From: an uncultured Eubacteriales bacterium | Lineage (GTDB): Bacteria > Bacillota > Clostridia > Christensenellales > UBA1242 | Assembly: GCA_900557645.1 (NCBI GenBank) | Contig: USSZ01000031.1 | Span: forward strand, 1-11,873 | DNA length: 11,873 nucleotides | Reading direction: 5' to 3' | Part shown: piece after piece, positions 6,488 through 11,873 of the stretch | How the letters are laid out: each line of letters begins with the position of its first letter | How positions within the stretch are numbered: position 1 is the first letter of the stretch | Position numbers and translations under genes: made by a program | The notes under the pieces: model-generated | What the model was told of the DNA's origin: nothing | What the model saw: only the letters and a program-made list of their open reading frames with translations | The model's database searches: none

Positions 6488-7828
6488 TTATTTACCTAAA
6501 CAGAATTTAGAGAAAATCAAGTCAATTATTCTTTCATTTTCACTTTCGCCAGTGATTTTTCCTAATGTATTCCATAGATTTTTAATAAGCAATGCAATTA
6601 TATCCATACTTTGATTTCTTGCTTCTTTTAATTGATTTAATATTTTTTTACACTCTTTTAAAATCTCAATTTGTCTTTCATTTATTATTATCATTTTATT
6701 ATAATCAATTTCTTCATTAATAACTAATTGATATATTTTTTCTTTAACTATTTCTATATTATTTTCTTTTAGTGCTGATATCTCTATTTCATTTTCTTGC
6801 AAAGGTAATTCTCTTTTTACATCTGATTTATTTACAATTATAATAACATTTCGATAATCTTTTAAGATGTTTTTTATTTCATTATCATAATCATTTATTT
6901 TACGACTTCCATCTAAAATAAATAAAATTACATCAGCATTTTTTATCGTGTTCTTTGATTTTTCTATACCAATTTTTTCAACTTTATCTTCACTCTCTCT
7001 AATACCAGCAGTATCAATAAAATTTAATCTTATTCCTCTATAAAAAATACTTTCAGTTAAAACATCACGTGTTGTTCCTGCAATATCTGTTACAATAGCC
7101 CTATCTTCTCCAATAAGAGCATTAAGAAGACTTGATTTACCAACATTAGGACTTCCCACAATAGCAATATTGATGCCACTTTTAATAAATCTTGCATTTT
7201 GAGAATCTTTTATAAAAATATCTATTTGTCTTTCTACTTTTTCTAATTTATAAAATATATTATCTTTCGCAGATTTTTCAAAATCTTCTTCAGGATAATC
7301 AAGTGTTGCTTCTATTTGTGCAATGCTTTCTGTAAGGTTCTCTTGAAGTTGTCTTATTTTTCCTTTTAATTTACCTTCTGCCAAATTTAAAGATGCCTTT
7401 AGTTCACTTTCACTTTCTGCAGAAATTTCTCCTATTATACTTTCTGCTTCATCTAAACTTATCTTCCCATTTTCAAAAGCCCACTTTGTAAATTCTCCAG
7501 GTTCTGCCATTGTTGCACCATTATCCAACAATGTTTGCAAAACTTTTTGTGATAAAATTGTTCCACCATGAATTTGAAACTCTATAATATCTTCTCCTGT
7601 ATATGAATAAGGTGCTTTAAAATAAACCATCATACAATATTCTTTCATATTATCAGGAAACGAAAAATGCCCTAGATATAAAAATCTTGGTTGAATATTT
7701 TCATAATGTAAACTTTTAGATGTAAAAACTTTCTTTGCTACATCTAAACAGCCCTTTCCACTCATTCTAACTATTGAAATAGCCCCTTTCCCTAAAGGGG
7801 TTGATATTGCACATATAATTTTATTCAT
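6488..7828 (-). CDS. mnmE: MnmE/TrmE tRNA-modification GTPase
   Basis: MnmE is the GTPase and folate-binding partner of MnmG in wobble U34 modification. The N-terminal tetrahydrofolate-binding domain (MNKIICAISTPLGKGAISIVR) leads into a helical domain. The inserted G domain has G1 GSPNVGKS at about residues 225-232, TTRDVL, DTAGIRE (G3) and NKSD (G4). The C-terminal FCLGK is the family's catalytic Cys-x-Gly-Lys motif. I chose the ATG at 7828 (446 residues), which gives the standard N-terminus. The in-frame ATG at 7846 lies upstream of a -10 element, so it would not be on the proposed transcript. Neither start has a ribosome binding site. It is separated from khpB by an oppositely oriented unknown gene and from its usual follower mnmG by the flipped rsmG. 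Confidence 0.96.
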   Translation of the reverse strand: MNKIICAISTPLGKGAISIVRMSGKGCLDVAKKVFTSKSLHYENIQPRFLYLGHFSFPDNMKEYCMMVYFKAPYSYTGEDIIEFQIHGGTILSQKVLQTLLDNGATMAEPGEFTKWAFENGKISLDEAESIIGEISAESESELKASLNLAEGKLKGKIRQLQENLTESIAQIEATLDYPEEDFEKSAKDNIFYKLEKVERQIDIFIKDSQNARFIKSGINIAIVGSPNVGKSSLLNALIGEDRAIVTDIAGTTRDVLTESIFYRGIRLNFIDTAGIRESEDKVEKIGIEKSKNTIKNADVILFILDGSRKINDYDNEIKNILKDYRNVIIIVNKSDVKRELPLQENEIEISALKENNIEIVKEKIYQLVINEEIDYNKMIIINERQIEILKECKKILNQLKEARNQSMDIIALLIKNLWNTLGKITGESENERIIDLIFSKFCLGK

Positions 7829-7834
7829 AAGGTA

Positions 7835-7843
7835 ATTATAGCA
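7835..7843 (-). promoter_or_regulatory. Extended -10 promoter placing mnmE start at +1
   Basis: On the minus strand TGCTATAAT is an exact extended -10 element. Six bases (TACCTT) separate TATAAT from the mnmE ATG, so the expected transcription start is the A of the start codon. No good -35 hexamer is present (TTTTAA at 17-bp spacing), as is common for extended -10 promoters, and no Shine-Dalgarno sequence is present. Together these suggest a leaderless mRNA. Confidence 0.65.
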
Positions 7844-7869
7844 CATAAATTAGTAAATTAAAATAACTA

Positions 7870-7898
7870 TTTACAAATATATGAGAATATGATAAAAT
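7870..7898 (+). promoter_or_regulatory. Promoter of the 313-aa gene
   Basis: TTTACA (7870-7875) and TAAAAT (7893-7898) have 17-bp spacing, with a TG at 7890-7891 making an extended -10. The start point should be near 7905. An AGGAG ribosome binding site (7911-7915) lies five bases before the ATG. It is divergent from the mnmE promoter, about 50 bp away. Confidence 0.75.
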
Positions 7899-7920
7899 AT
7901 TAAAAGTAAAAGGAGTTTTT

Positions 7921-8862
7921 ATGTATACAAATGTTGATAAAAAAAGAATTTACAAAACACTTGTAAAAAAATGTAGCAGATATACAAATAAAGCAGAAAA
8001 ACATAACGAAAAAAATCATATTCATAAAACAGAAAACTATAATAATAAAACTAATAACGCTATATCTAATATAGAAACTATGGTTTTAAGTATGTCGCCA
8101 AATGAAATTTATGATTTAAGAAATTCTTTAAAAAAGGACGCAGAAAATAAAAATGGTAAAGAAAAAGAAATTTGTTTAAATGGTCTTGCTTACCTTGATT
8201 ATTTCACAAATTGCCATTTAACATCTTCTTATAACGAAGTTTATGAAAATGAATGGAATCAAGCACGTATGCAATTCCCTAAAACAGATTGGTTTCATTA
8301 TTTACATGACTTTAATTTTAATGATAAACAAAGATCATTTATCACCGACTATCTTTTAACCTGCGAAATAAATATATTTTCTGAAAACATGAAATCAGAG
8401 TATAATAGAACAAGTCCTATAAATTTCTTTAGTTCAGTTGATAATCTAGAAAACTTATCTGAAAAAATTTGTGGACCATTAACTCAAGAAGAAGATATTT
8501 CTCTTAGTGATGATGATGAATTAAAAATTTGCAATCTACATGGTGAAAACTGTTTGAATAAACTTGCTTTATATGACAAACAGGCAAATGATAAACTTAT
8601 TGCTAATAATGATGAATACATTCAATTCCACGAACTTCTATTAAGAATTTTTACTGACATGAGAAACAAACCATTTAAAGGTTGTATACAAACTTATGAA
8701 TATAAAAATATTCAAAAATATGTTGAAAGAAGAATTTCTCATTCTGTAAAAGCATTAGAGACTGCTAAAGAAAATATAGAAGAATTAAAACTTAAAAATC
8801 AACAACTAGAACTTGAGCATATATATGGCCATGAACATGAAGAAAGTGAATTAAGTTTATAA
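7921..8862 (+). CDS. Unknown 313-aa protein interrupting khpB-mnmE
   Basis: I do not recognise this protein. The gene is well supported: it has its own promoter, an AGGAG ribosome binding site and a terminator 21 bp after the stop. No signal peptide or membrane segment is visible, so it is probably cytoplasmic. The first 50 residues are Lys/Asn/His-rich and look disordered. The middle has several Trp/Tyr/Phe/Cys-containing helices (for example AYLDYFTNCHL and KTDWFHYLHDFNFND), then an acidic patch EEDISLSDDDE near 190-200. The last 50 residues are a Lys/Glu-rich predicted coiled coil ending in a His/Glu-rich tail (HIYGHEHEESE). It lies on the opposite strand to both neighbours, in a place where khpB and mnmE are normally adjacent and co-directional, so it looks like a lineage-specific insertion. 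Its AT-rich codon use resembles the neighbours, so composition gives no sign of recent transfer. Confidence 0.85.
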   Translation: MYTNVDKKRIYKTLVKKCSRYTNKAEKHNEKNHIHKTENYNNKTNNAISNIETMVLSMSPNEIYDLRNSLKKDAENKNGKEKEICLNGLAYLDYFTNCHLTSSYNEVYENEWNQARMQFPKTDWFHYLHDFNFNDKQRSFITDYLLTCEINIFSENMKSEYNRTSPINFFSSVDNLENLSEKICGPLTQEEDISLSDDDELKICNLHGENCLNKLALYDKQANDKLIANNDEYIQFHELLLRIFTDMRNKPFKGCIQTYEYKNIQKYVERRISHSVKALETAKENIEELKLKNQQLELEHIYGHEHEESELSL

Positions 8863-8883
8863 ATCAAAATAATTTAGTAAACA

Positions 8884-8916
8884 AAAAAGAAGAAATCTAA
8901 TAGATTTCTTCTTTTT
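8884..8916. terminator. Bidirectional terminator between 313-aa gene and khpB
   Basis: A 15-bp perfect stem (AAAAAGAAGAAATCT and its complement) surrounds the 3-base loop AAT. It has a T-rich side on each strand and lies between convergent genes, four bases from the khpB stop codon, so it can end both transcripts. Confidence 0.85.
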
Positions 8917-8919
8917 ATT

Positions 8920-9711
8920 TTATTCACCCTCTTTTGGGAATATAATTACATATCTATGAGGTTCTGTCCCTTTACTTAAAGTTGTAACTCTATCATCATC
9001 TTGAAGGGCAGTGTGAATTATTCTTCTATCACTTGGATTCATAGGATCAAGTTTTACATATCTTCCTGTTTTTATAACTTTTGAAGCCATTCTTTTTGCA
9101 AGTTCTGTCAAACTATCTGCTCTTTTTTCTCTAAATCCACCAATATCTAAAAGAATTTTTTTATCTTGTTTTCCACAAACTACAGAAAGTAATCTTGAAA
9201 TAGCATAAAAACATTCACCACGATGACCAATCATATCTCCAAGGTCTTCGCCTATTACTGAATAAGTAATATATTTATCATCATCTTTAACATTTATTTC
9301 AACAGTTTTTCCGGCTTTTTCAAAAAGACCTTTTAGAAATTCTATTGGATCAATATTCTTTTCAACTTTTTCATGATAAGATTTTTCTTCTTCATTCAAT
9401 TCATTTTCTGAAGAACTAGTGTCTAAAGAAGGTTCAATTTCTTCTTCATTAAAACTAACTTCTTTATTTTCTTGAGAAGTTTCGTTAATTGATTTTTTTT
9501 CTTCTTCTTTTTCTTCTTCTACAAATTTTCTACGTTTTTCATATTTCTCTTTTGCATCGTCTGATATTGTAACTAAAACCTTTGCTTTTTTGAATAAGCC
9601 ACCTTCATTTAAAATTTTAATATCAACATCTTCTCTTGATGCCTTAAGTTCAATAAGTGCGTTTTCAATTGCTTTTTCAATATTTTTTCCTATTCCCTCT
9701 GCAGAAAGCAT
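8920..9711 (-). CDS. khpB: KhpB/Jag RNA-binding protein
   Basis: KhpB (Jag, EloR) is an RNA-binding protein that partners KhpA and affects cell elongation and division in Gram-positive cocci. Three family parts are visible. The Jag-N domain (about residues 1-50) includes IEKAIENALIELKASREDV. A long, very acidic, probably disordered linker (about 60-120) is rich in Glu, Ser and Asn. The KH domain has the GxxG-type loop IGHRGE, and the R3H domain contains RRIIH near the C-terminus. I chose the ATG at 9711 (263 residues), which has AGGGAGG five bases upstream; a TTG at 9732 would only add seven residues. It follows yidC by 21 bases, the usual order, and is the last gene of the rpmH operon here. 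Confidence 0.95.
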   Translation of the reverse strand: MLSAEGIGKNIEKAIENALIELKASREDVDIKILNEGGLFKKAKVLVTISDDAKEKYEKRRKFVEEEKEEEKKSINETSQENKEVSFNEEEIEPSLDTSSSENELNEEEKSYHEKVEKNIDPIEFLKGLFEKAGKTVEINVKDDDKYITYSVIGEDLGDMIGHRGECFYAISRLLSVVCGKQDKKILLDIGGFREKRADSLTELAKRMASKVIKTGRYVKLDPMNPSDRRIIHTALQDDDRVTTLSKGTEPHRYVIIFPKEGE

Positions 9712-9716
9712 TTTTT

Positions 9717-9723
9717 CCTCCCT
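9717..9723 (-). promoter_or_regulatory. Ribosome binding site that fixes the khpB start
   Basis: AGGGAGG on the minus strand lies five A residues before the ATG at 9711. It follows the alternative TTG (9732), so it supports the shorter protein. Confidence 0.85.
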
Positions 9724-9732
9724 AAAATTCAA

Positions 9733-11190
9733 TTAAAATTTTCTAGAATAATCTACTTCAATTTTATTTTCTTCTTTTTTCTTTGTTTTATCAATAATTT
9801 TATCAACAATAAATAATTGTAATGGTGTTAAAATAGTTGCCACAAGTTGACTTATAAACATATAAATAGCAAACACACTATTATAGAACAAAGCAAATAT
9901 TCCGAGTAAAATTGGGACTATAATTTGTGCCCATTTTCCATTTTGTTTTACTGGCGTTATGCCTTTCTTTTTATTTTTAATCTTGTTATATAAAGTATTT
10001 ACATACATTGATAATACTGCTACAAGAATACATAAAAGTGGAAGAATATAATACCCATTTACTCTATTTTTTGCTTCTTTTAAATCAATCATGAAAGCAT
10101 TATATATTTGTTCTTCGCCTTCTTCAATATTAGCAGAGCCGATTTGGCTTTTTAAAGTTTGATAATCAACAATTGAATCTTGGAAAGGTGAATCAGCAAA
10201 CCAAATATTTTCTATCCAAAGAAAACTATCTTTATTGGCATCATAAACTTCTCCGATTCTTTTCATTGCAACATTTTGAATTGCTTGAGATAAATATAAA
10301 GGCTCATATACCACTTGTCCTTCACCATCAACAATCTGATTTCCTTCATCATCAAGTTTTGGTTTATAATTTTCAATTAAAATAATCTCTTTAGAACCAA
10401 TCTCTTCACCTTCTTCATAAACAGGGAAAATTTGATTCAAAATAGAAATTATGTATTCATTTGAAGTTATAATATTATCTTCAGGTTGTTCTTCAGTTGT
10501 TTTAGAATTTTCTGGAGCAATATCATTCTCTATAGTTTTACTAAAATCTGTTTTATATTTGCAAGTGTAAATAATATTTTCTGCTCCATCTTTATGTTGT
10601 AATAATGTTATTTCTTGTTCTCCACTTTCTGAATTAACTGAAACTCTAAACTCAAGATTTTCAAAGTCAGTAAACAAATCTTTAACATTTTGACTATTAT
10701 AATTTCCATCATTTTCATTTACAACATATTCATTAACAAGATTTATACAATTTTCATAATTATATTTCAAATTATCGTAATTAGCACTTATTTTATATGC
10801 TGCCATTGAATTTAATCCTGCAAATAAAGTAAAAAATATAACAAGATTTAAAATCATTACAACAAGCATAATAATACAACTTCCGTAATAACTCTTTCCA
10901 TAGTTACGCTTATAAAGTTCATTCTGTTTTTGTTGCATAACTTGTGGTTGATTTGCATATTTTGCTTTAATTTTTTCAAGTTCTGGTTGCATTTTTGCTT
11001 GCATCGCATTCATTTTTTGCTGACTGTATTTGCTGAAAACATCTACAAGTCCCCAAACAACTCTTATAACAACCGTTAAAAATATAATTGCCAAAACATA
11101 ATTGTTTGTTACTGCTTCAAAAGCCTTTATAATTGTTATCCAAAAACCAGATGGCTCACTTACAGATAAAAGTGTGCTTAAAATAGCCAT
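9733..11190 (-). CDS. yidC: YidC/Oxa1-family membrane insertase with large external loop
   Basis: YidC inserts and folds membrane proteins, alone or with Sec. The conserved helices are visible. TM1 (about 30-48) carries the catalytic-groove arginine (R43) and is followed by a charged cytoplasmic hairpin (50-100). TM2 spans about 104-130, with further helices at about 380-397, 420-436 and 438-462, then a lysine-rich tail. At 485 residues it is far longer than typical Gram-positive YidC (about 250-300). The extra length is an extracellular segment of about 190 residues (131-320), acidic and Asn-rich, placed just before the family's [13 protein letters not shown] motif. There is no lipoprotein Cys, unlike SpoIIIJ. 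AAAGGAG (11198-11204) fixes the start, which overlaps yidD by 13 bases. Confidence 0.95.
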   Translation of the reverse strand: MAILSTLLSVSEPSGFWITIIKAFEAVTNNYVLAIIFLTVVIRVVWGLVDVFSKYSQQKMNAMQAKMQPELEKIKAKYANQPQVMQQKQNELYKRNYGKSYYGSCIIMLVVMILNLVIFFTLFAGLNSMAAYKISANYDNLKYNYENCINLVNEYVVNENDGNYNSQNVKDLFTDFENLEFRVSVNSESGEQEITLLQHKDGAENIIYTCKYKTDFSKTIENDIAPENSKTTEEQPEDNIITSNEYIISILNQIFPVYEEGEEIGSKEIILIENYKPKLDDEGNQIVDGEGQVVYEPLYLSQAIQNVAMKRIGEVYDANKDSFLWIENIWFADSPFQDSIVDYQTLKSQIGSANIEEGEEQIYNAFMIDLKEAKNRVNGYYILPLLCILVAVLSMYVNTLYNKIKNKKKGITPVKQNGKWAQIIVPILLGIFALFYNSVFAIYMFISQLVATILTPLQLFIVDKIIDKTKKKEENKIEVDYSRKF

Positions 11191-11444
11191 TTTGTTTCTC
11201 CTTTAATATTAATAGGAACTGGGTCATATCCACAGTTTTTATTTTTAGGATTGCATCTAAAAATTCTTTTAATACCTAAACAACTTCCTTTTACAACACC
11301 AAATTGGTTTACAGCATCTATAAAATAATTTGAACATGTAGGATAAAATCTACATGTATGTGGAAGAAGTGGAGATATTAATCCTTTATATAAATAAACA
11401 GGCAACTTTCCGATAAACCTAATTGACTTTTTTAAAATATTCAT
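11178..11444 (-). CDS. yidD: YidD membrane-protein insertion efficiency factor
   Basis: YidD is a small inner-face membrane-associated protein linked to YidC-dependent insertion. The family core is clear: [26 protein letters not shown], a cysteine-containing segment that begins near residue 26, then [10 protein letters not shown] and GYDPVP near the end. The N-terminus is a basic amphipathic helix ([20 protein letters not shown]). I use the ATG at 11444 (88 residues). A TTG two codons upstream would overlap the rnpA TGA stop but is a less likely start. Spacing to rnpA is two bases and it overlaps yidC by 13 bases, so translation of the three is probably coupled. Confidence 0.94.
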   Translation of the reverse strand: MNILKKSIRFIGKLPVYLYKGLISPLLPHTCRFYPTCSNYFIDAVNQFGVVKGSCLGIKRIFRCNPKNKNCGYDPVPINIKGETKWLF

Positions 11445-11446
11445 AA

Positions 11447-11806
11447 TCAATCTTTAACTTTATTAAATAATTCAATAAGTTGTTTTTCAATATCCTTATA
11501 ATTTAATAAACAAGCACCCATTTTGGCTTGAAGAATATAGTTGTTATATTCTTTTGGTAATTTATTCAATCTTACAACTTCTTTTATTCTTCTTCTTAAA
11601 AGGTTTCTTTTATTTGCCTTTCCTTCTTTTTTACTTATTGAATAACCAATTTTATAATTTTTGAATTTGCTTTTTATAACAAAAAGGTTGAAATTTTTTG
11701 TCTTATATCTTTCACCCTTTTTATAAATATAATTAAATTGTTTATTCTTTTTTAATCTATGGTCTGACCTTGCTTTTGTATTATGCAGATAATTTTTTTC
11801 TTCCAC
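11447..11806 (-). CDS. rnpA: Ribonuclease P protein component
   Basis: RnpA is the protein subunit of RNase P and helps the catalytic RNA trim the 5' leader of pre-tRNAs. The family pattern is clear: [19 protein letters not shown] at the N-terminus, then [25 protein letters not shown], which holds the basic RNR-type motif. Its 119 residues are normal for the family. The start is unusual. The only standard start codon ahead of the conserved core is a GTG at 11806, because an in-frame TAA lies seven codons further upstream. That places the start inside rpmH with a 26-base overlap and only a weak purine-rich AAAGAAGAAGAAA ahead. A CTG at 11788 is the only other candidate. The stop is TGA. Confidence 0.93.
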   Translation of the reverse strand: MEEKNYLHNTKARSDHRLKKNKQFNYIYKKGERYKTKNFNLFVIKSKFKNYKIGYSISKKEGKANKRNLLRRRIKEVVRLNKLPKEYNNYILQAKMGACLLNYKDIEKQLIELFNKVKD

Positions 11807-11873
11807 GATTTCTTCTTCTTTTTAAAACGTTTCTTCCACTTTTAGTTCTCATTCTTTCTCTAAAACCGTGAAC
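11781..11873 (-). CDS. rpmH: Ribosomal protein L34 (5' end outside window)
   Basis: This is the last 30 codons of the large-subunit ribosomal protein bL34. The readable sequence includes [20 protein letters not shown] and ends in NRGRKKLSA followed by TAA, matching the highly conserved C-terminal two-thirds of this roughly 44-residue protein. About 14 N-terminal codons and the promoter lie beyond the right edge. It is the first recognised gene of the minus-strand operon leading into rnpA, with which it overlaps by 26 bases. In most bacteria dnaA and oriC lie just beyond it; that cannot be seen here. Confidence 0.95.
   Translation of the reverse strand, partial: VHGFRERMRTKSGRNVLKRRRNRGRKKLSA

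Noticed and set aside
7064..7079. CACGTG-centred sequence resembling the core of a parS site
   Set aside because: Only the central six bases match the parS consensus; the flanks do not, and the DNA encodes the conserved TTRDVL segment of MnmE.
10173..10385. 70-codon plus-strand frame in yidC
   Set aside because: It is antisense to the yidC external-loop coding region and has no promoter or ribosome binding site.
11228..11236. ATATCCACA, one base from a DnaA box
   Set aside because: It is a single imperfect copy within yidD coding the conserved GYDP segment, with no cluster around it.
1..11873. CRISPR arrays, transposases, tRNA or rRNA genes
   Set aside because: I looked for regularly spaced repeats, insertion-sequence gene motifs and conserved RNA sequences and saw none.

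Overview
The window is chromosomal DNA from a very AT-rich, Gram-positive-type bacterium. Its backbone is the conserved replication-origin-flanking cluster of Firmicutes: rpmH, rnpA, yidD, yidC, khpB/jag, mnmE, mnmG, rsmG, parA (soj) and parB (spo0J). TGG encodes Trp and TGA ends rnpA, so the code is standard and Mollicutes with recoded TGA are excluded. AGGAGG-type ribosome binding sites, U-tailed hairpin terminators and a five-helix-type YidC with a very large external loop fit an uncultured low-GC Clostridia-like lineage; that placement is inference. No dnaA, DnaA-box cluster or parS site is visible, so oriC, if nearby, probably lies beyond the right edge, past rpmH.

Layout from left to right. 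1-340 is gene-free AT-rich DNA. 348-373 is a terminator for parAB. parB (389-1345) and parA (1335-2162) overlap on the minus strand. 2163-2484 is a divergent control region holding a perfect-consensus promoter for the next gene. 2485-3540 is a plus-strand pair of unknown function: a 308-residue protein with a C-type-lectin/DUF6273-like stretch, and a 38-residue microprotein. After a terminator come mnmG and rsmG (3743-6311), also on the plus strand. 6312-6487 holds a bidirectional terminator and a separate 43-bp near-perfect palindrome. mnmE (minus) follows, apparently made from a leaderless mRNA. A lone plus-strand unknown gene (7921-8862) interrupts the cluster and has its own promoter and a bidirectional terminator. 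The minus-strand operon rpmH-rnpA-yidD-yidC-khpB fills the rest, with rpmH cut by the window edge.

Functionally, ParA/ParB segregate the origin. MnmE and MnmG together modify the tRNA wobble uridine, and RsmG methylates 16S rRNA. RnpA is the protein part of RNase P, YidD and YidC act in membrane-protein insertion, and KhpB binds RNA. The gene content is conserved but the architecture is not: the mnmG-rsmG pair is flipped relative to its usual co-directional arrangement, and unrecognised genes sit at two places, beside the flipped pair and between khpB and mnmE. These rearranged junctions, the composition-shifted stretch in the 308-residue protein, the leaderless mnmE promoter and the 43-bp palindrome are the parts most worth following up. 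I do not see a complete defence system, mobile element or other clearly new system.
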